From contig QGHH01000001.1 in NCBI GenBank assembly GCA_003640645.1, positions 180,186-244,185 on the forward strand: 64,000 bases of DNA. Reading direction: 5' to 3'. Below are positions 8,071 to 17,047 of this stretch, piece by piece; the first letter of the stretch is position 1, and each line of letters starts with the position of its first letter. The position numbers and the translations under genes are program-made. Below the pieces are notes generated by a model, which made no database searches, was not told the origin of the DNA, and saw nothing but the letters and a program-made list of their open reading frames with translations. The DNA is from Fredinandcohnia aciditolerans. GTDB lineage: Bacteria; Bacillota; Bacilli; Bacillales; Bacillaceae_L.

Positions 8071-8670
8071 CTAATTAACCGATTTTTTCAAGTTCGCAAA
8101 ATAACCACGACTAACAAGTGTCCGTTCAAAGCGGTGCGCAAATAATCCTGCTCCAATCGCAAGGACGATATCTTTTGGTAACGGGACGATCATCCACAAC
8201 CATGCCATAGAATACGTAAATCCTTCTGGAGCATCCGCAAATAATTGATAGGAAAAATACATCCAGTTAGTCCCGAAAAGATAATTAATGGACATTCCGA
8301 TGAGTGATGCAATGATGTATGTATGTAGTGCCTTGTTTTTCTCAATGATTATTCCTGTTAGATATGCCGTGAAAATAAATGAAACAATAAAACCAAAAGT
8401 CGGACTTAATAAATGAGTAAACCCTCCGCTAAACTTAGCAAACACCGGAACCCCTACTAAGCCTACAAATGCATATACACACATGCTAATTGCACCAAGA
8501 CGACTACCTAAAATCGCACCCGCCAATATGGCGAAAAAGGTTTGCAATGTGATGGGCACACCACCAACAACCATAAATGGCGCAATAGATGTAATATTTG
8601 CCCCGATTGCCATTAACGCCACGAACATTCCTACTAAACTAATATCAATTGTTGATAACTTCCGCTTCAA
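8071..8670 (-). CDS. bioY: Biotin transporter BioY (ECF S component)
   Basis: A 199-residue integral membrane protein, the substrate-binding S component of an energy-coupling-factor biotin transporter. Seen: about six hydrophobic segments, GGVPITLQTFFAILAGAILG near residue 45 and a conserved FGFI stretch. The start is a TTG at 8670 behind AAGGAGG; the open frame runs on to 8814, but that extension would cross the BirA operator and the subtilase terminator and adds non-membrane sequence. It precedes bioB by 18 bases. Regulation by BirA with biotinyl-AMP is inferred from the upstream operator. Confidence 0.92.
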   Translation of the reverse strand: MKRKLSTIDISLVGMFVALMAIGANITSIAPFMVVGGVPITLQTFFAILAGAILGSRLGAISMCVYAFVGLVGVPVFAKFSGGFTHLLSPTFGFIVSFIFTAYLTGIIIEKNKALHTYIIASLIGMSINYLFGTNWMYFSYQLFADAPEGFTYSMAWLWMIVPLPKDIVLAIGAGLFAHRFERTLVSRGYFANLKKSVN

Positions 8671-8724
8671 TTCCTTAGCCTCCTTTTTATACCTATAATT
8701 AAAATAATGAGAAAATGGCGCATT

Positions 8725-8753
8725 TGTCAACCTATTTTTTATTTTAGTTAACA
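8725..8753 (-). promoter_or_regulatory. BirA-type operator and -35 region of bioY-bioB
   Basis: On the minus strand TGTTAAC and GTTGACA are separated by 15 bases, an inverted-repeat arrangement matching BirA operators of Bacillales. The TTGACA half also forms a perfect -35 element, so bound BirA would cover the promoter. It sits about 55 bases before the bioY TTG start. Confidence 0.75.
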
Positions 8754-8763
8754 TATAAACGAT

Positions 8764-8800
8764 AAAAATAGGAGTCTCTTTAGTTGAGACTCCTAAAAAA
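8764..8800 (-). terminator. Intrinsic terminator of the subtilase gene
   Basis: AGGAGTCTC (8770-8778) pairs with GAGACTCCT (8786-8794), loop of seven, followed on the minus strand by ATTTTTA. It separates the subtilase from bioY. Confidence 0.85.
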
Positions 8801-8819
8801 TAGACTTGCGGCAAATTAA

Positions 8820-10454
8820 TTAGTAAATTCTAAAAGTTGTAGAACCCGCACTACTTGAATATCCACTTTTTGAAGCAGTGGCATCAAGCCGGTATGTGCC
8901 AGTTGCGGTTGAATAGCTTGTTCCGATTGACCAAGTTGCTACACCTGATGAATTTGTTGTTTCAGTTCCTGATACAGTTGTTCCATTTGGTCGTGTAACT
9001 TTAAAATTAACGGATGCATTTGCAACCGCAGCTCCATTTGAATCATTTACTGTACTTGTAACATAGACAGTTTCTCCACGATAATAGTAGCTGTAGTTAG
9101 TGGAAACCGTTGTAACTGTTTCAGTTGATGATGGTGGTGGTGTAGTTCCTCCGCCTCCAGAAGCTGCTAAAACTGCTGCATGTGCATCAACAATCCCATA
9201 TCCATATTGCGTAAAGCTACCCGCTTCTTGTGCTGTATCACGTAAGATTTGTCTAGCTTGTGAGACTGAAATATTTGGATTCGCCGCTCTAATTAATCCC
9301 GCTACTCCAGCCACATGCGGAGTCGCCATTGATGTACCTGATAATGTTGTATATCGACTATTAGGATAGGTGCTGTAAATATTCGAGCCTGGTGCCATTA
9401 GCTCTAGGCCAGATCCATAGTTTGAAAAGCTTGAGCGTGTTCGGTTCGATGTTACCGATCCTACTGCTATTACACTACTATAAGCCGCTGGATACGAAAT
9501 GCTCGATGCACCGTCGTTTCCAGAAGCTGCTACAACAATCGTCCCTTGCGAAGTTGCAGTTTGTACCGCCTCATCCATACTTTGATTATATCCTCCACCA
9601 CCAAGGGACATATTTATGACATCTGCATCAATATTGGCTGCATATAAAATTCCCTGTGTGATTCCGTATAAGGAACCTGATCCATCATCACCGAGTACCT
9701 TCACTGGGATAAGGGTTGCATTTTGCATGACACCCGAAACAGATCCGTAACTAGCAATTGTTCCTGCAACGTGAGTTCCATGGCCTTGAACATCCATTGT
9801 TGTTCCACCGACGAAGGTTCTTCCTAAGCTCGTGTTCACAAAATTGGCTAAACTAGGGTGGTTATGGTCAATTCCAGTATCCAACACGGCAATTTTTACA
9901 GCACTTGAACCATTCGTAACTGTCCATGCTTGCGGAGCCTTTATCATGTCGTAATGCCATTTTTGATTTTGATGAACAGCTTGAATTGTTGCTGTTCCTT
10001 CAATGGCCATCAACTTATAGTTTTCGGAAATATATCTAACTTTGAAACCAAGACCCATTAACTCTTTACGTAATTCTTTTATTGCCATATTACTAGATTT
10101 GAACTGGTCCGGAGAGTATTTGATTAAGTAGACTAAGCCCATTTTCTCGATTACTTTTTTGTTAAAATTTTTATTTAGGAGTGGTTTGACTGAAGTATCT
10201 TCTATATGGAGAGTGTCTATGATTGAGAATCCTTTTGCTTTCAACGCATCATCCTGGCCAGTCAGACTATCTGCGCTCTTGATTGTGGAGTCCGAATTGC
10301 CTTTTTGTTTCGGTTCCACTGAAACAATTAGTTCGCCTTCAACAAAGTCTTTGTTCCCATTCCCCGCATTGTCAGGCTGTTCGGCAAAAGTTACACCTGC
10401 AAACATCGTTAAAACGAGTAAAAGCACAATCGCAAAACTGACTAATTTCTTCAT
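8820..10454 (-). CDS. Secreted subtilisin-like serine protease (S8) with C-terminal Ig-like domain
   Basis: A 544-residue exported protease. Seen: Sec signal peptide (residues 1-24, cleavage probably after TFA), a propeptide region to about residue 165, then the S8 catalytic domain with Asp192 (LDTG), His225 (HGTHVAG), oxyanion Asn313 and Ser375 (GTSMATPH), all intact. A Gly/Pro/Ser linker near 432-443 leads to an approximately 100-residue beta-rich Ig-like module ending in RIY. There is no LPXTG anchor, so it is probably released or loosely bound. ATG 10454 follows GGAGG. It is a single gene between two terminators. Function: extracellular protein degradation; the specific substrate is not visible. 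Confidence 0.93.
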   Translation of the reverse strand: MKKLVSFAIVLLLVLTMFAGVTFAEQPDNAGNGNKDFVEGELIVSVEPKQKGNSDSTIKSADSLTGQDDALKAKGFSIIDTLHIEDTSVKPLLNKNFNKKVIEKMGLVYLIKYSPDQFKSSNMAIKELRKELMGLGFKVRYISENYKLMAIEGTATIQAVHQNQKWHYDMIKAPQAWTVTNGSSAVKIAVLDTGIDHNHPSLANFVNTSLGRTFVGGTTMDVQGHGTHVAGTIASYGSVSGVMQNATLIPVKVLGDDGSGSLYGITQGILYAANIDADVINMSLGGGGYNQSMDEAVQTATSQGTIVVAASGNDGASSISYPAAYSSVIAVGSVTSNRTRSSFSNYGSGLELMAPGSNIYSTYPNSRYTTLSGTSMATPHVAGVAGLIRAANPNISVSQARQILRDTAQEAGSFTQYGYGIVDAHAAVLAASGGGGTTPPPSSTETVTTVSTNYSYYYRGETVYVTSTVNDSNGAAVANASVNFKVTRPNGTTVSGTETTNSSGVATWSIGTSYSTATGTYRLDATASKSGYSSSAGSTTFRIY

Positions 10455-10852
10455 TTACATACCTCCGTTTTTAGTTTTGAAAAACAAATCGTATGATATA
10501 ATTCAGTGGCACGCTCCCTTCTATGTATCGTGTATATACAGTAAAAAAGTAAAAAAAGTCGACTAAGTTGATGACTTTTTCACTTTTGACTGTCAAGATT
10601 ACGTATTCGGTGGAAATCGATTGATGAGGAATTGTTGAGAAGATGTAAATTGCGTTTGACGTTTGTAAAAATTGAAATGTCCTCTGCCTCCATTACACTA
10701 CAATTTTCCAGTTGTGACCGTCAATATATTTTGTAATATTCAGTTATTTACTACTATAAAATATTTTTTACAACCAACATGCACAAGCCGAAATATCTAA
10801 TTTAACTAGTCTAATAGTCTTTCACATAGATTCAACGCTTTGGTGCGGTAAT
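10455..10852. other. Intergenic region upstream of the subtilase
   Basis: About 400 AT-rich bases between two minus-strand genes. It must hold the subtilase promoter. An AAAAAGTC/GACTTTTT inverted repeat (about 10552-10579) with a T-run on the minus strand and a TTGACTGTCAA palindrome near 10590 are the only structures I see. No coding sequence is supported. Confidence 0.4.
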
Positions 10853-10853
10853 A

Positions 10854-10887
10854 GAAAAAAACAGGTACCTCCCGAGGGAAGTACCTG
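10854..10887 (-). terminator. Intrinsic terminator of the Rieske flavoprotein gene
   Basis: CAGGTAC with flanking pairs (10862-10873) folds against GTACCTG (10877-10887 side); eight T/A bases including seven T follow on the minus strand. It begins 5 bases after the stop codon. Confidence 0.85.
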
Positions 10888-10891
10888 ATTT

Positions 10892-12457
10892 TTAATAACC
10901 TGAATCCTCTGATGTTAAGTTATCTAGCATTGTGTAATCATATTTCTGTAGTGGCTTTTCTGCCGGCCCTTCTAAAACTTCTCCTGTATAGGAGAAACGT
11001 GATCCGTGACACGGGCAATCCCACGATTTTTCACTATTATTCCAATGACATTCACAGCCAACGTGGGTACAAGTTGTATCAACGATGTACAGTTTTCCAT
11101 TTTCGTCTTTGTATGCTCCTTTTCGTTGTCCGTTAATTGAAATAACTGCACCTTCCCCATTTGGAATATCATTTACATTTTTCTGAGGAATCTCCATTTT
11201 TCCTTGTACTAAATGCTTCACCACTTTCGCATTGTTCACAAAGAAATTTTTTAGAGAAGGATGTGCATAGAATCGAGCAGGCGAATACAAATCACGATAT
11301 GGGTTACTACGTTTCAAAATAATATCTCTAAATAGTAACGCAGCTACTGTACTGTTTGTCATACCCCACTTACGGAAACCAGTTGCGACTAGAATGTTTG
11401 GTTCACTGGTTGTTAACTCCCCGATATATGGGATTTTGTCCAGTGTCTTAAGATCTTGTGCGGACCAGTGGTATTGAATATCCTCTAATTCAAAAACCTG
11501 TTCACTAAAAATACGTAAGGAATTGTAATCTTCTTTTGTGTCGGTTCTTTCACCTGTTTGATGGCTTCCGCCTCCAAGGATAATGTACTCTTCGCCATTC
11601 GTTGAAACAGATCGAATCGAACGGGTTGGCTTATCGACACTTAAATACATACCACCTGGGTAATTCTCCTTCGCTTTAACGGCAACAGCGTATGAACGAG
11701 ATGCTTTCATTCTTGCAGAATAAAGCCCTGTCCCTTCGAAAAATGGGAAATGAGAACACGTGAGGACAAAACCACCAGTTATCCGTTTGTTATTGCGCGA
11801 AAGTACGGTCGGTTTTTCCCCTGTCTCAACATTGACCGCAACCGTATGTTCAAAAATGAGGCCACCTTTTTCTTTAATGATTTTGACAAGATGAGCTAAA
11901 TATTTGACTGGATGGAATTGTGCCTGATTTTTCATCACAATTGCGTTTTTTATCTCAATATCAAAAGGAATACTGTCTACGAGACCGCCATCAATTCCAA
12001 TTTTTTCATAGGCTTGAGCTTCGTTCTCAATCTTTTGTGCATACTCATCCGTTGTAGAGTAAAGGTAGGCATCTTGTTCTTTAAAATCACATTCAATTTT
12101 GTGTTCATCTACTGTTTTTTTGACAAAATTTAAGGCATCTGTGTTTGCTTCATAATATAGCCTAGCAGTGCTTCTTCCGAAATTTGTAATGAACTCATCA
12201 TAGATGAGGTCATGCTGTGCTGTAACTTTTGCAGTCGTGTGTCCGGAGGTACCATTGAGTAATTTATCCGCCTCTAATAGAGCAACTTTCAATCCCTCGT
12301 TTACTAAGACATACGCGGAGGTTATACCTGCAATCCCCCCACCTACGATCACAACATCTACCTCAAGATCTTCCTCAACTGGAGGAAACTCCGGAATGTC
12401 CACATCGGCTCTCCATAAAGGCTCGGGTGCTTCGGGAAGCTTTTTCTCATTTGCCAC
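10892..12457 (-). CDS. yhfW: FAD-dependent oxidoreductase with C-terminal Rieske domain (YhfW-like)
   Basis: A 521-residue fusion protein. Seen: N-terminal DAO-type FAD domain with dinucleotide motif VVIVGGGIAGITSAY near residue 35 and a later VATGFRKWGMTNS segment, then a Rieske [2Fe-2S] module in the last 90 residues with CTHVGCECH and CPCHGSRF, all four ligands present. The layout and length match B. subtilis YhfW, whose substrate is unknown. GTG 12457 follows GAGGG. It has its own terminator; immediately upstream lies the 52-bp repeat array. Cytoplasmic; the role is probably redox coupling between flavin and iron-sulfur centres. Confidence 0.9.
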   Translation of the reverse strand: MANEKKLPEAPEPLWRADVDIPEFPPVEEDLEVDVVIVGGGIAGITSAYVLVNEGLKVALLEADKLLNGTSGHTTAKVTAQHDLIYDEFITNFGRSTARLYYEANTDALNFVKKTVDEHKIECDFKEQDAYLYSTTDEYAQKIENEAQAYEKIGIDGGLVDSIPFDIEIKNAIVMKNQAQFHPVKYLAHLVKIIKEKGGLIFEHTVAVNVETGEKPTVLSRNNKRITGGFVLTCSHFPFFEGTGLYSARMKASRSYAVAVKAKENYPGGMYLSVDKPTRSIRSVSTNGEEYIILGGGSHQTGERTDTKEDYNSLRIFSEQVFELEDIQYHWSAQDLKTLDKIPYIGELTTSEPNILVATGFRKWGMTNSTVAALLFRDIILKRSNPYRDLYSPARFYAHPSLKNFFVNNAKVVKHLVQGKMEIPQKNVNDIPNGEGAVISINGQRKGAYKDENGKLYIVDTTCTHVGCECHWNNSEKSWDCPCHGSRFSYTGEVLEGPAEKPLQKYDYTMLDNLTSEDSGY

Positions 12458-12600
12458 AATAAACCCTCATTTCCTAAATAAGTAAGTTTGGGTTTAGGTT
12501 TTCCAGTATTTTAGGTATCATGCATGGGGATCGATGAAATTACGGGGGTTTTTAGCAAAATTGGGATAGTGCTGAAATTACTTAGTTGCTGATGAAGGGG

Positions 12601-13651
12601 ACTGGTGGAGTTTTTCTGCGAGGTTTTCCCCTTCATAACGCTTATGAAAGGGATTCGCGGGGTATTTCTGCGGGGTTTTCCCCTTCATAACGCTTATGAA
12701 GGGGATTCGCGGGGCATTTCTGCGGGGTTTTCCTCTTCATGCCGCTTATGAAGAGGATTCGCTGATCTTTTCCGTGGAGTTTTCCTCTTCATACCGCTTA
12801 TGAAGAGAATTCGTCAATCTTTTCCGCTGCGTTTTCCCCTTCATTCCGCTTATGAAGAGGATTTGTCAATTCCTAGAGCGGAGTTTTCCCCTTCATACCG
12901 CTTATGCAGGGGATTCGCCATTTCCTTGCGCGGAGTTTTCCCCCTTCATACCGCTTATGAAGAGGATTCGTCAATTCCTTGCGCGAAGTTTTCCCCTTCA
13001 TGCCGCTTATGAAGAGGATTCGCGGGGCATTTCTGCGGGGTTTTCCTCTTCATGCCGCTTATGAAGAGGATTCGCTGATCTTTTCCGTGGAGTTTTCCTT
13101 TTCATTCCGCTTATGAAGAGGATTTGTCAATTCCTAGAGCGGAGTTTTCCCCTTCATACCGCTTATGCAGGGGATTCGCCATTTCCTTGCGCGGAGTTTT
13201 CCCCTTCATACCGCTTATGAAGAGGATTCGCCATTTCCTTGCGTGGAGTTTTCCCCTTCATACCGCTTATGAAGAGGATTCGCGGGGCATTTCTGCGGGG
13301 TTTCCCCCTTCATATCGCTTATGAAGGGGATTCGCCATTTCCTTGCGCGGAGTTTTCCCCTTCATACCGCTTATGAAGAGGATTCGCCATTTCCTTGCGT
13401 GGAGTTTTCCTCTTCATACCGCTTATGAAGAGGATTCGCGGGGCATTTCTGCGGGGTTTCCCCCTTCATATCGCTTATGAAGGGGATTCGCCATTTCCTT
13501 GCGCGGAGTTTTCCCCTTCATACCGCTTATGAAGAGGATTCGCCATTTCCTTGCGTGGAGTTTTCCTCTTCATACTCCTTATGAAGGACGCTACTGACTT
13601 AAATCAGCTGTCTTCGGGACTTCATCCACACTATGAAGGACTCTACTGACC
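12601..13651. repeat. Array 1: about 20 tandem 52-bp hairpin-bearing repeats
   Basis: The motif CTTCATA-N5-TATGAAG recurs with its CTTAT at 12641, 12693, 12745, 12797, 12849, 12901, 12954, 13006, 13058, 13110, 13162, 13214, 13266, 13318, 13370, 13422, 13474, 13526 and 13578: a spacing of 52 with one 53. A more diverged copy follows at about 13631. Each unit is an imperfect palindrome (CCCCTTCATA/TATGAAGGGG-like) joined by a variable linker such as TTCGCCATTTCCTTGCGCGG. Blocks of 3 units (156 bp) and of about 2.5 units (offset 261) are repeated nearly verbatim. It lies between a gene end (13705) and a gene start (12457). Open frames inside are by-products of the repeat and are not annotated. 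Confidence 0.95.
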
Positions 13652-13704
13652 GAACTCCGCTAGGGTTCAGGACTTCATCTAACTTCCAAAAAAAATTTAC
13701 AAAA

Positions 13705-14982
13705 TTACACTTCATCCCACCCATATTGGACCGGGGCTTCACCTCTTCTATCAATAATCCGTGCCTTAGCATTACGTTTTCCCTCTATAATTTTCAGAAC
13801 TTCTATATAAAATTCCCATTCATCGCCAAAATCGAATAGATATAAGAATCTTTTTCCCTCGCGAAGTTGGAGATCTCCCAATTTCACCTCATTAGCATAT
13901 GGCCCATCAAAATCCATTGGTGAGTTATAAAAGTTTTTCCTACTAAATTTTTTCCCATCCATAAAAAAAGCGTAAAGATGATCATCTTCAAATTCGAAAG
14001 CTTCTTGAATTAAATGATGCACATCCAATAAAGTATGTGAGTCTGAAAATTGCAACGACCGCCAGCATGACTGGTTTAAAGACACTTTAAATAAATAGGC
14101 TCCCGAACTATTCTTCATTTCACTCTCAAGAAAGTTCTTAGTAACCTCACCTTCTTCAAATAAAGGCTGTAATAAGGGAAATAGAGATTCATGTTGTATT
14201 CTTTCTGCTTTTTCACTATTTAGCTCTTGATAAATGGAACTCAGACCTACCCTATCAAGAAATGATCGTGCACCAAACTCTTCATTTGACTCAGAATCCC
14301 ATGTATCAAGTAATGATTCTTGTACACGTTTAAACAATGGAGTTAGCAGAATCGATTTTGCTGCCCGATAAGTAGGACTTACCTTCTTTGTTTCTTCTTC
14401 ATCGAACACAACTTCCCAGAGCCCAAAATAATGAAAGTAATAAAGAAAATTCTCAAAATCAAAAAATAATCGTCTTAATATATCATTTTTATTAATGTAG
14501 ATGATCTGATTTGCAGGATATTCATCAAGTATATCAAACAGGATATCGATACTATGAGGTGCCCTCTGAAAATAACCGCCTTGTAAATAATACCAATCAA
14601 CCTTCATCCAAAAAGCTTCTAACAGTACAACATATTGTTCAGAAGTTGTTAGTTTCATAAATTCTTCATATCTTTTCACCTGTAATGTAACGGTCTTCTG
14701 TGAATGAAGAGGCTTTATTTGAAGTAAATCTAACTCTAGACTTACAAGAAAAAACAAATGCAATAGTGGATATCCTGGTTGATTATTTTTTAATGGAACA
14801 TCAAATTTAGGCTCGGACATTCGTTCATAAATCGCAATTAAATCCTTTCTAGTCAAGAACTCATTTGCTTTTGTTAATTTTATTTTGTTATTTCCTATGT
14901 AATCTAAGAATTGGATAAAGTCCCTAGTAATTGGAGTAGGATATTCCTCTGTAATACGTATTCTCGATTCCTTTTTACTCAT
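13705..14982 (-). CDS. pRiA4b ORF-3-like domain protein
   Basis: A 425-residue protein. Residues from about 290 onward form a plasmid pRiA4b ORF-3-like domain (YLFKVSLNQSCWRSLQFSD, FEFEDDHLYAFFMDGK, YLFDFGDEWEFYIEV), a fold of unknown biochemical role found in many bacteria and as passenger genes of some transposons. The N-terminal 280 residues are helix-rich, unlike anything I recognise. ATG 14982 follows AAGGAG. No transposase or terminal repeats lie nearby, so there is no sign of mobility. No terminator separates it cleanly from array 1, whose hairpins may serve. Confidence 0.75.
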   Translation of the reverse strand: MSKKESRIRITEEYPTPITRDFIQFLDYIGNNKIKLTKANEFLTRKDLIAIYERMSEPKFDVPLKNNQPGYPLLHLFFLVSLELDLLQIKPLHSQKTVTLQVKRYEEFMKLTTSEQYVVLLEAFWMKVDWYYLQGGYFQRAPHSIDILFDILDEYPANQIIYINKNDILRRLFFDFENFLYYFHYFGLWEVVFDEEETKKVSPTYRAAKSILLTPLFKRVQESLLDTWDSESNEEFGARSFLDRVGLSSIYQELNSEKAERIQHESLFPLLQPLFEEGEVTKNFLESEMKNSSGAYLFKVSLNQSCWRSLQFSDSHTLLDVHHLIQEAFEFEDDHLYAFFMDGKKFSRKNFYNSPMDFDGPYANEVKLGDLQLREGKRFLYLFDFGDEWEFYIEVLKIIEGKRNAKARIIDRRGEAPVQYGWDEV

Positions 14983-15036
14983 ATAGATTCTCCTTATTCC
15001 TGTTCAGTTATATTTTTCCATTGTACCATGTCCACA

Positions 15037-15068
15037 TAAAAAAAATCACCCTCCACTGGACAGGTGAT
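15037..15068 (-). terminator. Intrinsic terminator of the sigma-ABC operon
   Basis: ATCACC (15045-15050) pairs with GGTGAT (15063-15068) with further pairing inside, followed on the minus strand by a run of T. It closes the operon 15074-18387. Confidence 0.75.
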
Positions 15069-15073
15069 CTTCA

Positions 15074-16174
15074 TTAAGAAGTAACTTCCTTATTTTTCAC
15101 AACGCGTGTCGTTAATAATGGTACTACAATCGCGATAACAATCAGCACAACAACAGCCACAATTGAATACAGGACAGGGAGTCCAAAGAGATTGATGGTG
15201 TTAAAATCATCAAAAAACGGCTCAACATTCATGTAATAAATAAACGAAAATTGGAAGATATCCTCCACCCAATTAGGAAGTTGAAGTGTTTCTACCAAAA
15301 AGAAGGGTATTGCAAAGATTGCACCATTGATAATAAGTGAAACTAAAGCATTTTTACATAATGACGAAATAAGCACAATCATTATGACAAAACTACATGC
15401 ACCGAACAAATGGAAACCTATTTGAAGTAAATGGTACTCTAGCATTGTAAAACTATATGGAGAAAAATAGTATTTGAATGTATATTGAATGGACGTTTCC
15501 CAGCCACTATTCCCATATTGAATCAGGTTCCACCCAATGTTAAAAATCTCCCACCCTACTACAACCATAACAGTATAAATTAAGGCTGCTCCAATTTTTG
15601 CACCCAGCAATGAGCCTCTTCCATTTTTCGAGCTAAGAATATAGTTGTCTACCCCCGAGCTATATTCCTGAGTATATATACTAGAGAGCCCCACCAAAAG
15701 CATGGCTCCAGTGATGAATACGGAAAAAACGCTAGCATAATCGATGATTTCTGCCGGACCTTTGTTATAAGCGAAATAAGAGGTATCAATTTCCTTTAAC
15801 ATGGATTCTTTAAGTTCACTATTATATTTATGTTCACCTGCTAGCTCTTTGATTTTTTCCTGAGCATTCAATTCCACCTGATGGCCGTACGCGATATTTT
15901 CGTAAACTCCCATCAAGGTCCATTCATCTTCTGACAACCACTGATCCGTTTTCATCATTTCGTCTTGTTTTTTCATTAACTCTTCATTGCCCTTAGCAGC
16001 AACTTCCAGTTTTTCCTCGGTAACTTTCCCTTCCCAGTCCTTATAAATTGCTCTTTCTTGATCCGCGCCAGGATAGTAGGTAAATCCCGTCGAGAACACA
16101 AGTAGCAAAAGGAACGCAACATACACCATTCTCTGCTTAAGTATTTTATATAACTCAAATTTTAATAGTTCCAT
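15074..16174 (-). CDS. ABC transporter permease
   Basis: A 366-residue membrane protein of the ABC-2 type. Seen: one N-terminal membrane segment (residues about 18-36), a soluble extracytoplasmic loop of about 110 residues rich in Lys/Glu, then five more hydrophobic segments. The architecture matches permeases of bacitracin/lantibiotic or sigY-operon exporters. Its ATG 16174 touches the stop codon of the ATPase gene and its ribosome site GGAGGTGG lies inside that gene, so translation is coupled. It is the last gene of sigma - membrane protein - ATPase - permease. The substrate is unknown. Confidence 0.88.
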   Translation of the reverse strand: MELLKFELYKILKQRMVYVAFLLLLVFSTGFTYYPGADQERAIYKDWEGKVTEEKLEVAAKGNEELMKKQDEMMKTDQWLSEDEWTLMGVYENIAYGHQVELNAQEKIKELAGEHKYNSELKESMLKEIDTSYFAYNKGPAEIIDYASVFSVFITGAMLLVGLSSIYTQEYSSGVDNYILSSKNGRGSLLGAKIGAALIYTVMVVVGWEIFNIGWNLIQYGNSGWETSIQYTFKYYFSPYSFTMLEYHLLQIGFHLFGACSFVIMIVLISSLCKNALVSLIINGAIFAIPFFLVETLQLPNWVEDIFQFSFIYYMNVEPFFDDFNTINLFGLPVLYSIVAVVVLIVIAIVVPLLTTRVVKNKEVTS

Positions 16175-17047
16175 TTATGCCACCTCCTCATCAAAATAGT
16201 AGAGATATAAATCCTCTAAATTCGGGTGTTCATTTACTGCATTAAGATGAGGTTTAACATCACTTAAAATCCGCAACTCGAATTTTTCCCCAACACGAGC
16301 AATGTTGCCTACCTTATATATAGATTGAAACTTTGTAATTTCAGGTTCAGTTTCAACTGTGACAGACCACACCTTGTCTTCGATCCCTTTTAATAGCGCC
16401 TGTGGCGTCTGCTTTTGAATCAGTTTTCCTGCCTTCAAAACCAGAACTTCCTTCGCAATGAATTCGATATCTGACACAATATGTGTGGATAACAATACAA
16501 TTCGGTTTGTTGAGATTTTAGATAACAAATTTCGAAACCGGATTCTCTCTTTTGGATCGAGGCCAGCCGTCGGTTCGTCTACAATTAAAATCTTCGGGTC
16601 GTTTAACAAAGCTTGCGCAATTCCGACACGTCGCTTCATACCCCCTGAAAACTTCCCTACTTTTTTCTTCGCATGCTCAACTAATCCGACTAATTCCAAT
16701 GTCTCCGCTACCTTTGCTTTTGTATCTTCCCTTGATAGACCTTTTAACGTTGCAATATAAAGTAGAAACTTTTCAGCTGTGAAATTTTTATACAGCCCCA
16801 CATGCTGAGGCAAATATCCGATGACATCTCGATACCGATAATCCAAAACTGAAATATCTTGACCATCTAACAAAACCCTTCCAGAGCTTGGCTTCATGAC
16901 ACTAGCAAGAATGCGCATCAATGTTGTCTTCCCTGACCCGTTTGCTCCTAAGATCCCGTACACTCCTGTTGTAAATTCTAGATTTATGGAGTCCAGAGCC
17001 TTTTTATCATCAAAGACTTTTGACACATTTTCAACGGTTAAATTCAT
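16175..17047 (-). CDS. ABC transporter ATP-binding protein
   Basis: A 290-residue ABC ATPase. Seen: Walker A GANGSGKTTL near residue 35, Q-loop LPQHVGLYKNFT, signature FSGGMKRR near residue 135, Walker B ILIVDEPTAGLD, and the switch His in LSTHIV. The C-terminal 80 residues are the usual accessory domain of exporter ATPases. ATG 17047 follows AAGGGG and overlaps the end of the upstream gene by 17 bases. It works with the permease encoded next to it. Confidence 0.95.
   Translation of the reverse strand: MNLTVENVSKVFDDKKALDSINLEFTTGVYGILGANGSGKTTLMRILASVMKPSSGRVLLDGQDISVLDYRYRDVIGYLPQHVGLYKNFTAEKFLLYIATLKGLSREDTKAKVAETLELVGLVEHAKKKVGKFSGGMKRRVGIAQALLNDPKILIVDEPTAGLDPKERIRFRNLLSKISTNRIVLLSTHIVSDIEFIAKEVLVLKAGKLIQKQTPQALLKGIEDKVWSVTVETEPEITKFQSIYKVGNIARVGEKFELRILSDVKPHLNAVNEHPNLEDLYLYYFDEEVA

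Noticed and set aside
10545-10600. Small RNA gene in the gap before the subtilase
   Set aside because: A hairpin with a T-run and a TTGACA-like hexamer are present but not in an order that would make a transcript.
12800-13324. Three short open frames inside array 1
   Set aside because: They are translations of the DNA repeat in different registers, without start signals.
12601-13651. CRISPR array
   Set aside because: The repeats are contiguous without unique spacers and no cas genes are present.
13705-14982. Transposon passenger gene (pRiA4b ORF-3 domain)
   Set aside because: No transposase, terminal inverted repeats or target duplications are visible nearby.
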